In this document: positions 1-11,002 of the stretch, one piece after another | Numbering within the stretch: the stretch's first letter is position 1 | Layout: every line of letters starts with the position of its first letter | DNA from: Favolaschia claudopus | Lineage: Eukaryota > Basidiomycota > Agaricomycetes > Agaricales > Mycenaceae | Direction: 5' to 3' | Length of the DNA: 64,000 bases | Assembly (NCBI GenBank): GCA_037176885.1 | Contig: JAWWNJ010000092.1 | Span: forward strand, 682,001 to 746,000 | Position numbers and translations under genes: made by a program | The notes under the pieces: model-generated | The model's input: the letters and a program-made list of their open reading frames with translations, nothing else | Database searches by the model: none | Told to the model about the DNA's origin: nothing

Positions 1-229
1 CAGCAAGGCGCGGTACAGCTGTGGGCGCTGGTCTATACAGAGATCTCCCCTGTTGTGTTGTTATATGGGTTAGCCGAAGAGTCACAGACATGCTGTACAT
101 CGATCAGGGTCAAAACTATTAGGGATGGACGGACGGAGTCTCGGTGAACTAAAATTCAAGACGGACAAGGGGACAAAGATGCCTACCGCACCTTTGAATG
201 GGGGAGCAAACCAGATTCGGTGTCCTGGT

Positions 230-1983
230 TCACTCCTCCAAGAAGCATTTCTCCCAATCCCCCTTCCCATTCTTGCGCGCATACTTTTGACTTTTCAAGA
301 AAGCCTCGAACTTGCACATGCCCCTCCAGGGTCCTTTGTCCTTCGCCCCGCAGAACGCAAGAGGCTGAACCATCTCGTTGGCCTGTATCACGGTAGAGTC
401 AGACCCTTGAAGTTCTGCCTTCAAGCAGCTCGACCTACCATGATTCGGATGTAGCTCTGTGATTTTATACGTCCTCGCGCTGAAGTGTCGCAAGAAAGCT
501 TCTCGACAACCATCCGGGAGCTAAATGTCATGATATCACTTGTGCGCCAGCTTCTCTCCGGGTCCGGCTGCGTGGTATCCAGCTTGTGGGTGGGGAATAA
601 GCCGAGAGTGTGATACACTGCGATGAGAATACTGTCGTGCGTAAAGTCCACGTAGATCGTGCGGTTCAGCGGAAACGTTGCTGGGTCAGAATTCAAGGTG
701 ATATTGGTCGAGGTGTGATCCTTGACCGGGGAGCGCGTGAGGCGAGCAAGCAGCTCGTTGGTGTAACCCACCCCTTGAACGCGTCCAAGGCGACCACCAT
801 ACCTGGAACCTACGTCAGAGCTAATAGAGGAAAGAATGATGACCTGGAGACTGACCCCGTAGAGTAATACTTGTCGATATCGCTCGAGTACTGGAAATCC
901 TTGAATTCCGACTCCGTGAACAGAGAGCAGAAGGGGCTGAATGGGAGCGGGTCGCCTTCCTCGTAGTCGTAGGTGACTGAAGCGACGGTGTGGAACGCGC
1001 AGAGCATCATCAGTCCATGGATGTCTTCATTGGCGAGATCTGCGCCTGGAGCCCAACTGTTGAGCCGAGCCGTAATCGGTGGAGCGTATATATCCAGCCA
1101 TTGAGCCATCTCTCTGTGGCTAGAAGCGGCATTTGGGCAGTTATTGTCTTGTAGAGTGTCGTTGCCCTATGTGTCCCGGATGAGATAAATTTGGATAGGA
1201 CGACTCGAAGACGCACTTCTTCGTTCAAGATCACTGCCAGCCGAGGGGTATACTTGTGGTGACTTCCAGCAGCAAATCCTATCACAAACTGAGCTCAGTC
1301 GGAAGCAAAGAGCTATTCCATGACAAATGATATACCGGCTGACCAATTTTTGGCCGTCTCTATTACCCTACTCATGCCCGAAGCACGGACAAATGGGAGA
1401 TCCTCTTTCGAGACCAGCGACGAGTATCGGTCGAAGGCAGTTTCACCGGAACGGAAGGATCTGCAGGCGAGCTTAGGGGAAAACGGCAAGTGATGGTGCG
1501 ACTCTCACTGGATGGCACCCAAGGGAACAAGGAGATTGTCGTCCAATGAATATTCGAAGTCATTCAAAAAGTCCAGACGTGAGTCTGTGTAGGTTTCGAC
1601 ACTCTGCAACTTCGTAACACCCGATATTATGTCCACGCTCTGAGTTTCGGTGGGAAGGCGGGCTCCGTGACGATGAAGCTACATTTCATACAATCTCCGC
1701 TGAGCAAGATACGAACTGCGTCTGGTAGAGCATACTGACAATGTTAACCTATCTTGCACAGTCAGTATATCGACTCCCCAGCCAGTGTTTTCAGCTGAAT
1801 CACCTGGGAGATTTTGCAGCCCGGCGGGGGCGGCACATACTCCTCGACGGCATGGAAAGGCGAGTATACACCCCAGGATTTTTCGAGTACGAATTGGTCG
1901 TGTGCCGGTGAAAAGCTGGGCGGAGATGCGATATTCAAAAGAGGGGACAATGCTGCCCAGATTGCACCGAGCGCCTGGATCAT
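230..1983 (-). CDS. phyA: Secreted phytase (histidine acid phosphatase family), multi-exon
   Basis: Hydrolyses phosphate from phytate outside the cell. The spliced minus-strand product carries the family active site RHGARLP (about 1648-1668), then SWGVYSPF and EEYVPPPPGC upstream of it, the central RASGMSRVIETAKNW segment, DKYYSTG, GVGYTNELLARLT, and the proton-donor motif FTHDS (the HD pair of histidine acid phosphatases). The C-terminus MVQPLAFC...WEKCFLEE also matches the family. At least six GT-AG introns are needed, and exon 2 appears to be only 9 nt (1740-1748). The ATG at 1983 opens a weakly hydrophobic leader (MIQALGAIWAALSPLLNIAS) that could be a signal peptide; this start is the least certain part. 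The gene is divergent from the GPCR-like gene, with a CACGTG site in the shared spacer. All catalytic motifs are present, so it is probably functional. Confidence 0.88.
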
Positions 1984-2254
1984 TGCTAATACCTTCCGTC
2001 GTGTTCAAAGGACTGGAACGATGAGGATAGGAACGGGGTAGGCTTGTAACGCTCTTCATTACTCGGATCGGAGGCATCATAAATCCGAGATCAGTTGGCG
2101 ATCGCGAATGACAACAACGAGCGGGCTTGACGGCGAGAGTGTCTTGGGTGTGCAAAGAAGTAAAGCAATCATACGAAGAGAACAAGCAAGCAAAAGGAAA
2201 ACTGCTATTGATGATGCAACGAGGTGGAAGAAGTCGAGAAAACGAAGTTTCTTT

Positions 2255-2260
2255 CACGTG
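2255..2260. promoter_or_regulatory. CACGTG E-box, candidate Pho4/NUC-1-type site
   Basis: The palindrome TCACGTGA lies about 270 bp upstream of the phytase ATG. In ascomycetes, phosphate-starvation bHLH regulators (Pho4, NUC-1) bind CACGTG upstream of secreted phosphatases. Its role here is inferred only from position. Confidence 0.3.
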
Positions 2261-2300
2261 ATATTGAAGTGCGTCCAAACACGTCCAAGCACCCAACAAC

Positions 2301-2327
2301 GGCCGGAAAAGGAAAGTAGTCATTCAT
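2301..2327. repeat. 27-bp dispersed repeat, copy 1
   Basis: This segment differs at one base from 12909-12935 in the same orientation, and the bases just upstream (ACCCAACAAC versus ACCCACAAT) are also alike. No terminal repeats or coding capacity are visible. Confidence 0.4.
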
Positions 2328-2703
2328 CAAATCACCATGAGCAAGTCTGGGCAATTCCCCCGCGTTTGGATCTTGATTTCGGACTTTCCATTAATTTCGG
2401 TGGCGGGGTGACAATCCGCTCAGCAACCCACTCGCCAAGCCCATTCCCGCCCTGTCAATGGTGTCGAAAAAGGGCGGAAACGATCAAGTTTCACGGAATT
2501 GTCGGGGGGGACGCGTTTGCCATCCTGGCGGCGAATTCAGTTATCAAGGTTCGACATTCAATATTCAGGGCATCTAACGTATGAATCGGTCTGAAGCGCA
2601 GCCTGGATCTCAGGCCCCTTCAGCTTTATAGAGCATCCGTCAAAAACAGATTAAATGGACTTCCATCCCCCGCCTTTGACATTTTTGTTTCGGAAGTTCA
2701 GCC

Positions 2704-4314
2704 ATGGCAGGACCAGCTTTCTCTGAGACAGTTTATACCACCGTTGAGCGTCACGCTGTGATCGTATGTGGTCTTGAATTCAGCGTCGACATTCATAGAT
2801 ACCATCCTCTGATACAGGCTCTTGTTGCCGTCTCCTTTCTCTCCCTGGTGGCCCTTTTATATTTATTAGTCACGGTGCGGAGTTTCCTTTAATTGTCTCA
2901 ACCAACGCCACTCATCTCTTCCTGGCGAACGAATAGATCATCACGTACTCGAAGAAATATGCCAACACTCACTTTCTGCTCTGTTTCCTCTGTTTGTTGC
3001 TGGCAGATGTCATGCTCTCTTTCGGTAGTGTCATGAGCATTGTTTGGGTTCAATTTGGCGGAGTATACGACGGTGCTTTCTGTGCTGCGCAAGGTGAGTG
3101 TTGACGATATGCGCTTTTATCGAGTCTCCAGTTGAGCTGACAGCATGTGTAGGAGGGATCAAGCAGGGAGGCAGTATCGCAGCTGCATTTTGGTATGTCT
3201 ATGTCTTCCTCACGTTGTGAACCGGTGCTTTACGCGAGCAGGAATTTCGTGATTTCGTGGCACGTATTCAATATGCTCTTTCGCCGGCAAGACTCCCCGA
3301 AAGTCGTCCGCTGGGGTGTGGTATTGTTGGTGTGGAGCTTCGTGTTCACGATAGTCTTCATTGGACCTGTCGCCCTGGAAAATGATGCGCGCGGACATTT
3401 CTTCGGAATCTCGGGAGCCTGGTAAAAGATCTGCTATTTGTGAAATGGATCTGACGCCATTTAGGTGTTGGATAACCCAGCAATATCAAACTGAGAGGAT
3501 TTTAATGGAGTATCTTTTCGTGTGTTCCGCATTGCAGCATGCCAGGCACATATAATTCGCTGACACAAGAATCTCAGGAATTGCTTTCAATTTTTGCGAG
3601 CTCCTTCCTGTACACCGCAACCTTGCTCCGGGCACGAGGAAATATCTTGAGACTAGAGGGACGTTGGAAGCTACGTTTCTTGCCGGCAGAAGAGGCATGG
3701 AAGCTTGAGTTCGGGAGGGATTTCACAGACTCGGCTTCGCTGAGGTTGGTTCAGCATATGATTTGGTGAGTAGGAGTGGCGACAAACGGGCTGTAATTCA
3801 TGGAATGCTTCTTCCAGGTATCCGGTAAGAGCATCATGTCCACCGAAAGCATGTTGATGAATGTCCACATGCGTTGTAAAGGCCGTGTATGCGATTTGCG
3901 TACTGCCCATTGTCGTTGTGCGTCTGTGTTCGATCGTCGGACTGGATCCACCTTTTGCCGTGACGGCTGTAGCCGCTTGCATATTCAACCTCTCAGGTGA
4001 GAGCAAGCAATCCAAGTACTTGTAGAGTCGCCGCGTTAACCATGTTTTGATGGCAAGGTCTTGTGGATGTGGTGCTGTTCTTTACAATGCACCGCGTCTT
4101 TCCAGAGCCCCAGTCGCTTCCCGCGTACGCGAGGAGAAAAACAATCGACCCCAGAGTCATCCAAACAGGAATCACGCCCTTTACACTGAATCTTTTTGAG
4201 CCTGATGTTCCCGAAGAGGCTCAAGTCCATTGTGGTCTCGAAAAAACGCCGGAGCGGCAAGGGAGTATTAGTACGGTGTCCATCAACTCACTGACACCAT
4301 TGCGCGCGTCGTAA
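2704..4314 (+). CDS. Seven-transmembrane GPCR-like protein (cAMP/glucose receptor-like)
   Basis: A predicted plasma-membrane receptor of the fungal Git3/cAMP-receptor-like type. Spliced exons give seven hydrophobic segments in order: ALVAVSFLSLVALLYLLVT; FLLCFLCLLLADVMLSFGSV; a segment around AAFW...NFVISWHVFNMLF; WGVVLLVWSFVFTIVFIGPV; LLSIFASSFLYTATLL; VYAICVLPIVVVRLCSIVG; and AACIFNLSGLVDVVLFFTMH. The loop motifs FCAAQGGIKQGG, HFFGISGAWCWI and LRARGNI are characteristic of this family in basidiomycetes. A hydrophilic tail of about 70 residues follows TM7. Introns are 45-60 nt, and a 7-nt exon (3818-3824) supplies the conserved WYP before TM6. The ligand is unknown and a transporter function is unlikely. 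No frame break is seen. Confidence 0.8.
3818..3824 (+). other. 7-nt micro-exon of the GPCR-like gene
   Basis: GTATCCG lies between a 52-nt intron (gtgagt...ccag) and a 57-nt intron (gtaaga...aaag). It joins a split Trp codon to Tyr-Pro, giving W-Y-P ahead of TM6, and keeps the reading frame on both sides. Confidence 0.7.
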
Positions 4315-4445
4315 ACACCGAACTTCTCGTGTATAGCACAATGCTGCATTATGTCGTGGAAGTTGAGTTCAAAGAAACAATGGATGAGTGACACAATGCC
4401 AAATAAGCGCCGGATTAAGCGAGATCCTTCTCACCTTTCACCACC

Positions 4446-7083
4446 ATGTCTCGCCGTCGCCCTCCGTCGCGTCCACACTCAACAATGTACACCCCCTCGC
4501 CAACGCTCAACGGCTCACCAGCTGCCTCTAGGGCTCAGCATAGACCTCAGCAATCTCAATCTGCAGAACAACAACCCACTAATCTCGGCATGTCGCCGCA
4601 AGCAAGATATAACCACAATCTCAAGGTCCTCCGGCGAAGAGACCCTTCAATTATCACGATATTCGACCAGTTCAGCCATGTATGTGTGTATCACCACAAC
4701 GGACAGACCTGGGAGAAAAATGGTTTTGAGGGAAGCATGTTCTTGTATGAACGGTGAGCGGCACTTCTTTGTATCCGGGTGTTCCGCTGTGAGGGTGAAG
4801 TTTGAGGGCGAAATGCGATTCTCCGGCCTCTATGCCCCTTGTCTTTGAAGTCGTAGCGGGTGGCAAAGCCAGATTTCTTGAATCCACTCAACTAACATTT
4901 CTGTTGCAGTGACTCGTACCCTCCGTACGGCTTATACATCCTCAATCGAATGGGCATGGACGATTACATCCAGCGCCTGTATCCAGAAGACATTGCTGGA
5001 ATACACGGCACTTATTGCATGATTCGATCCTACTCCGACTTCACCAACCGTCGCATTTCCTCTGTCCTCAGCTCCCACACTGAAGTACCGCACAAATTCT
5101 CCGACGCCTGGGCTATCCCCAACCTCGAGTCCCTCACTGAAGAGGACAAAGGCCGCTTCCACACAGTCGGTCTGTGGATGTTCCCCACCGATGCGAGGGA
5201 GCCGATGCTGGATGTTATGATGCGGTGAGTTTTGCTATTTTTTTTTGTTGAGTCAGAGCTCAATATTATCTGCAGGTTACACTCATATGTGAAACTCAAT
5301 GTCCCATACCCCGAGCAATTCAGGTATGGCCCCAATCGACCCCCTCCCCCGAACCCCCACCTGCGTACGAGCGCGCCGTCGCCGCCTCCTCAACAGCAAG
5401 GTATGTGTGTCCCTGCTCTAAACATGCTCGACTAACATCCATGCAGACGAAACACCTGACGATCTCATCGGCGACAACAGTCTCGCTCTGTCCTTCCCCA
5501 CCGAGACCGCGACAGAGCTGGACCAACTCTTTGCGCGTATGCGGACCTTCTCCTCGCCTATCGCATCTCCCACCTCGCCTCCCGCCGCTTCTCCACCCTC
5601 CTCCAGACGCACGGGCTCCACCATCACCGTCGCGTCTTTGTTCGCGTCTATCAACGGGAATGCCTCTGCGACGCCTCCTCCAACTACCGCACCAGGAATT
5701 TCGCTGCTTGACACCATATTTGCTTCAGCGGCGGCAAACCCTACACCAGCGCCGCCCATCCATTCGCCCACGCCCGCCGTGGCGCCTCAAATCCTGAACC
5801 ACGAGGTTATAACGACGCTGCTGGGCCTGCCACCGTCGCGTTCTGCGTCCGCGGCCTCCATGTCCTATAGCAGCGACGCGTTTTCGCTCACAAGCTCGCA
5901 AGAGGGCGATAACGAGTACGAGGAGTCGGGGAGCGGCGGCGGGGGGCTCGGGCCCGCAGGGTCGGACGGATATCCTGACCAAGCTCACGGTCGTGATTCG
6001 CAGGTGCCAGTCGGCGGACGACACCTTGGCGGACCCACCCCTCGTACGAGCACCCGCAGTCTCCCAGTAAACGGAACTGGAACCGGTGCAGCCAAAGTGA
6101 CGAATGGCAAGGGACGCGCGCATGGCGACGTGACGCCGCGTGGCCAAGGGCCGCCGCCTCCCGGTGTACATGCGAACGGCCACAGCAAGCGCGCGCCCGT
6201 GCCCGTTCCGCCGCCGATGGAGTCCGTTGGCTCCACATCGACGATACGCGGCGCGGCGCTCTCCCCGTCCTTCGCAGCTGGTTCCGACCTGTGGCCCGGC
6301 GTCGTAGATGACACGTCCTTCGATGCAGATGGGCCGGCGGAAGAAGGGGAGATCGTCGAGCTTGACTTTGCGGACACGAGCGCGTTGAGTGATCCGGATG
6401 TGTTCCGCCAAGTCCAGCAGCGCGCAAGGCGCATGCACGACCACAATGGGGAGGATGCGAATAGGATCGTCGATGCAGACCGCGGGAGCCCGGCGAGTGG
6501 GGGGCGGGAACGCAGGGACCGGGGGAAGGGCCGGAAGAAGGGCAGGCGCGAGCGCGCGGCGGAGCGTGCGGTAGAGCGGTCGCTTGAGGCTACGCGGCTG
6601 TTGCAGATCATGGACTCGAGCAGCGTGCGCGAGCGGCTGGGGTTGCCGGCGTCAAGTTCGTCTTCAAGGTCTGCGTCTGCTAGCCCGTCGCCGGAGCGGA
6701 TGGAATTTCATAACCATCATCCTCAGCCTGTGCCTGTTGCGCCATCGTCGACATCCTTTGTACCCGCGCCGTCCATGTCCGTCGTGGCTCAGCCGAAGAT
6801 GGTCAACGGCTACGCTAGTACTGCTTCGACCGCCGCCAGGGTGTCCCCTCCGACCGCGAATATAAACGGGCTCGATCCTGTGGCAGCTAGAAACTCTGTC
6901 GTGTCGACGCTGGCTCACAGGCTTCCCGCTATGGAGAAAAATGCATTCATGAGGGAACTGCTAACTCTGATTCATGTAAGTCGCTATCGCTACCATGAAG
7001 TGACCCCTACAGCTGAATTTCCTTAGACCGACAAGACATTCGTGGATGCTCTCTGGCAAGATTACACCACTCGAACGGAATAA
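4446..7083 (+). CDS. DCP1: mRNA decapping activator Dcp1 (EVH1-like domain, long low-complexity tail)
   Basis: Activator subunit of the Dcp1-Dcp2 decapping enzyme, acting in cytoplasmic mRNA decay and P-bodies. The N-terminal EVH1/PH-like domain is clear: NLKVLRRRDPSI, FDQFSHVCVYHHNGQTWEK, GFEGSMFLYER, PPYGLYILNRMGMDDYIQRL and the VGLWMFP segment that closes the domain. The ATG sits in a good context (ccaccATG). Introns follow codons near 4755, 5225, 5400 and 6975. The middle (about 5340-6900) is Ser/Pro/Gly-rich and basic-acidic low complexity, much longer than yeast Dcp1, as is usual in filamentous fungi. The last exon (TDKTFVDALWQDYTTR) resembles the C-terminal trimerisation helix of Dcp1. 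The gene runs towards COX10. Confidence 0.92.
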
Positions 7084-7617
7084 AATCAAACTGCTTCTTT
7101 TACAGTCTCCGGGAACAACTCATGAACGACACGAAGTGCTTTTCGCACACAACGCTCATTTTTTCCTTTTGTTGCTCTTTCGCACATCGCTATCGATATT
7201 ATCTACCAATTGCAATTGTGTATCAACCACCATCGTTCTGTGTACCCATTTTCATGTAGCACTTGCGATTTGAATTCAACACACTCATTATACAGTACCT
7301 CTTCTCTGTTGCTCAGGCAAGAAAAATCGACCGAATCCGAACGAAATGCACGTATTCTCTTTACTTGAGACAATACGACAAACTTGCTTCAATGTGGCCC
7401 AAACCGACTCGGACAGTACTTCTGTTCATTTCCTCTTCCCAGCGTTCTTCACAGTAACAGCCTTGCTGGCATTCGATTCCGAGTGGAGGCGCCTGCACGC
7501 CAAAACCTCTTCTTTAGTTTGCGTCCTTTCATTATTGTGGGATAAATACACGACGAATTCTCTGGATCAAGCTGTTAGTCAAAGCAATGAACAACGCATG
7601 AAGATGCGGCGCACATA
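7084..7617. other. Convergent 3' intergenic region DCP1/COX10
   Basis: This AT-richer stretch holds the 3' ends of two convergent genes. Open frames here have no recognisable content, and nothing else was seen. Confidence 0.5.
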
Positions 7618-8739
7618 TTACAGCTTTACTTCGAGTTTGCGCTTGTCATCATCATCTTCACCGCTCAGACCCAACCACTTCGCCCAATCCACGCCCTGCT
7701 TGTGCACCATCATCAGCGCCATCATGACGGGCAAGTACCACAGGCTATGGCGGAACATAACCCGCGCCTGCTTCTCCCCGCCAACCCGCCACAACTGCCA
7801 CGCCGCATGGGTATAAACGGCATTGGGTATTAGCGAAGTCAAGGCAAATGTCCATGTGGTCAACCCGGATAACGGGATGAGGACGGAGCAGATCGGGATG
7901 AGGAGGACGGCGTGGCGGAGAGCGACGAGGGCGTTTTTTCGGGGGGATAGGACGGCGAGCATTCGGTAGCCGGCTTGCGCGTAGGATGAGCGGACCAGAT
8001 GTGAGAGGCCGTTGAAGTGGGGAAACTGCCAGCTGAAGAGCAGCATGAAGAAGGCGAAGGGGGCGAGTGCGTTGTCGATCAGAGCCAGGTCAACGGGAGT
8101 GGAAGATAGGAATGAAGGGAGGAAGAGGTGGATGGGGTATGTTGAGGAGGGGAAGAGCTGGCCTCCGCACGCAGTCCATCCCATTAGGGGAGGAATCGCA
8201 CCGACAACGGAGCCAACCCAGGTGTTATAGATGGACTTTCGTTTCATCCAGGTGTACACCCCGGCGTAGAGCGCGATATTCCCCGCACCGAGCAGGGCCG
8301 TGGTGGGGTTTAGCATCGTCCACAGCACGAGTGGACCGGCTATTCCGGTAGCCACTGCGAACCCTGCTGCATGGGCAGGTGTGATTGCTCGCCTGACCAG
8401 CGGCCGCATCCGTGTGCGCGCCATTTGCGCATCGAAGGGGATTTCTTGCAGCTGATTGAGGGTGTTCGCTGAAGCCGAACACAGGGCGGTGCCGACTGCG
8501 GTAGATAGCAGGGTGGGTACTGTGGCGGGTAGGGGCGACAGAGCGACGCCGGTCATTGCGGTTAGGACCATGAGAAGGCTAAGGCGCGATTTGGAGAGTT
8601 GGCCATATAATTTGAGGAGTTGGGGTGGAGAGAGGGCTTCAACGCGTCGGAAGGGTGAGACGACGACATTGGACCTGCGGATGAAGGATTTATGGAAGAA
8701 GCCAGGTCTTGAGGCGCTAGGGAGCCACACTCGCTGCAT
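7618..8739 (-). CDS. COX10: Protohaem IX farnesyltransferase COX10 (UbiA family)
   Basis: Mitochondrial inner-membrane enzyme that converts haem B to haem O, the first step to haem A for cytochrome c oxidase. It is one uninterrupted 373-residue frame, unusual beside its intron-rich neighbours. The N-terminus is Arg/Ser-rich without acidic residues, as expected for a mitochondrial presequence. The prenyl-diphosphate-binding region is at residues 92-114 (NQLQEIPFDAQMARTRMRPL). The second UbiA segment, YTWMKRKSIYNTWVGSVVGA, is at about 162-181, and several transmembrane helices follow. The ATG at 8739 gives the best presequence. The acidic tail GEDDDDKRK ends the protein. Length and motifs agree with the family. 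Confidence 0.95.
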   Translation of the reverse strand: MQRVWLPSASRPGFFHKSFIRRSNVVVSPFRRVEALSPPQLLKLYGQLSKSRLSLLMVLTAMTGVALSPLPATVPTLLSTAVGTALCSASANTLNQLQEIPFDAQMARTRMRPLVRRAITPAHAAGFAVATGIAGPLVLWTMLNPTTALLGAGNIALYAGVYTWMKRKSIYNTWVGSVVGAIPPLMGWTACGGQLFPSSTYPIHLFLPSFLSSTPVDLALIDNALAPFAFFMLLFSWQFPHFNGLSHLVRSSYAQAGYRMLAVLSPRKNALVALRHAVLLIPICSVLIPLSGLTTWTFALTSLIPNAVYTHAAWQLWRVGGEKQARVMFRHSLWYLPVMMALMMVHKQGVDWAKWLGLSGEDDDDKRKLEVKL

Positions 8740-9251
8740 CGAACTTCAAAGCTTCACCCAAGGATCCCGACTCGCCCAAGCTCTACAGATATCGAGGACA
8801 CCTGTAAGCAGAGGCGGAGGTTTAAAATGCCTTTTGGAGCCCCCAAAGCTAGACAGCAAGCCTTGTACGCTTGTCTTCCAGCAGCCCAGTCCGGTCGTAC
8901 TACCGTAGAGATTCGGAAGTAGGAGGTGTGCGATCACGTGAAGAATTTCCCCCGCTTCCTTCCTGAATTCCTCTCCCGGGTAACGATGCTATGGATTTAT
9001 TCGACGTGTCCCTAGTACAATCGTACGGAAGATATGATACCGTAAAGATTACCTGGTATATATATGGGTAGTGCGGAGCATCCAGAATTCGAAATACAGA
9101 GTCCGGTGTCAAACCCTCGTCAAATGACTCAAATCGCATAACCAAGTCCCCCTTCTCCTCCCTGCATACCGCCCAGATTCTCACCGGTGTACCGTTGCCT
9201 AAACCACCCAATTCAAAGTCAGCATAGTCGACAAACCCAAAAACATCGCCC
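8740..9251. other. Intergenic region upstream of COX10
   Basis: It contains the COX10 promoter and the 3' flank of the next minus-strand gene. TCACGTGA occurs here, about 200 bp upstream of the COX10 ATG. No gene is seen. Confidence 0.45.
8935..8940. promoter_or_regulatory. CACGTG E-box upstream of COX10
   Basis: The palindrome CGATCACGTGA is found here and again at 49605-49615 upstream of a DUF4336 gene. It could bind a bHLH factor such as Cbf1. The assignment rests on motif and position only. Confidence 0.25.
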
Positions 9252-11002
9252 TCATACGCACGTTGTCTTCCCCTTCACAAAATACCCCTCCGAGTCCCTC
9301 GCAATCGACTGTATTTTATACCGCCCATACGCGTCTGTCTGATGGATTCCATCTGAGCCGTCCGCCAGCGTCATAGAGGATTGAGAGTAGTAGGAATGCG
9401 ACCGGTCGGCGCCTGCCCGCTCGAAGTCGTAGTCGTATATCTGAATATTGGGGTCGTCGCTGGCGTTGGTGGGCATGGGAAGCACTGGTGCGCTACTAGT
9501 AACAGCAAAGTCGGTGTGCGCTGGCGCGTGATATAGCTGCTGCGGCTGCGTAGGCGCAGGAGGTGGAGTAAGATCGTAGTAAGATTTTTCGGAAGCTGCT
9601 GCTTTCTTCTTGGCTTTGTTTCGTCGGCGACGCAGACACAGGATGTATGCCAGGGCGATAAGTAGGAGGGTCCCGGATGCAGTGATCCCGACGACCAAGC
9701 CGATGATTTGCGTTTGGGTGAGTCCATGATGATCCGAGTCATGGCCGCCAGGACTATATAGATGTTCAGAGAAGAGAGTTCGAACAGTAGAACGGGTAGT
9801 GATTCACCCTGGGTGCGTATTGTTCTTATTACTGTACCATGGCAGTTCAGTGTAAACGCAGTTCAACACAAAACAGGGGGCTTACCCGAACGGGCCAAAG
9901 GGGAAACCTGGGTGGGTCCCGTTTGGTGAGGTGGGTGATGCCGCGGGAACAGCTGCTGACGCCGATGGCGACGCCGGTGGATCGTTCTGCGGATCATTGA
10001 GGTCGCCATCGACCTTAGCATAATTTACAGTGAACGGAAAGGACGAAGAGGTAGCATTTGCCGTGAGTGTCAATGTGAGATGGTGAGACCCGGAAGGAAG
10101 GTTATTGCCAAAGTATATGAGCTGGTTCGCAGGTGAGACTCCTACGGATTTAAAATCGAATACTTGTCCCAATTGTACCACCGCGCCGCTATCCAGCTGA
10201 GCGGTATAATTGGTACCCTGTCCAGTCACACCATAGAGGGCTACATGATCGCCCTACGAAAGGGTGTTAGTTTTGGTGGTCTCTGATCTGTCATCGAACA
10301 TCACCTGGAAAGTGAAGGTTACTGTGGCGTTCACTGTGCTTGTGGACCTGATTATGTGTTCATTCAACTCGGCTCGGATGTCAGGGCACACATATAATAA
10401 CTCACTGGTTGCCTTTGTCATCCATCCTCCAGTCGTCATCGAAGTGGAACGCGGTATCATTGCTATAAAAAGTTGCCTCTGGTTTTGAAGAGCTGACGGT
10501 CGACGTCAAGTCGATCTGGCTCCACGGATGAGAACAAGAAAAGATTGTTCACAGATACGCACATGGTGAAATTCGAAAGCACCAAATCCATTCAACTGAA
10601 AACCATTGACAGAGAGTGGTCCCTCGAATTTTACTTCGTTCGTATTGTCGGGATCATGTGTGATGCCGTTTAGTTGGCCGCTAAAGGGGATGGGCTCAAG
10701 TCATGACTGAAGAGTCAAACAGATGTGCCCACGAAAAGCAAGGAACCTTCTGTGGAGGATCAGGACTCGGAGCACATTTCCCAACTGCAAGAATCGAGGA
10801 CCCTGTTCCGTTGACCAGCAAAGTCGCTGAACAGGGCATGCCATTGCATGAAACATGAGTATGATTGTGTGGGCTGACTTCGTTAGTTCCCATTGAGCTT
10901 TGTGCGAGAATCGACATACGACAACTCTGGCTGTGGATCCCAGGTTCCATCAAACTGGATTAAAGGGCTAGTAGCGTCGATGCGTATAGGATAAGGTTGC
11001 AT
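9252..11002 (-). CDS. Single-pass membrane protein with extracellular Asn-rich beta domains
   Basis: The first exon reads MQPYPIRIDATSPLIQFDGTW, the usual opening of a large basidiomycete family of unknown function that lacks a classical signal peptide. The middle exons carry N-glycosylation sites and a beta-strand pattern (VTGQGTNYTAQLDSG, SGSHHLTLTLTANAT), followed by a Pro/Ser-rich stalk. One transmembrane helix (VVGITASGTLLLIALAYILC, about 9639-9698) is followed by a basic stop-transfer run (RRRRNKAKKK) and a cytoplasmic tail of about 120 residues. This layout suggests a surface sensor or adhesin-like protein, but no function is known. Several introns in the 5' half are inferred from frame continuity and their exact borders are uncertain. 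Confidence 0.65.

Larger units (their letters stand above)
1984..2703. promoter_or_regulatory. Divergent intergenic region between phytase and GPCR-like gene
   Basis: This 720-bp spacer separates the two divergently transcribed genes and presumably holds both promoters. No convincing exon is visible on either strand. It contains the palindrome TCACGTGA and one copy of a 27-bp sequence that recurs near 12.9 kb. Confidence 0.5.

Noticed and set aside
5725..6444. Long minus-strand frames opposite the DCP1 tail
   Set aside because: They are antisense shadows of GC-rich low-complexity coding sequence; the sense frame continues the DCP1 domain and has family content.
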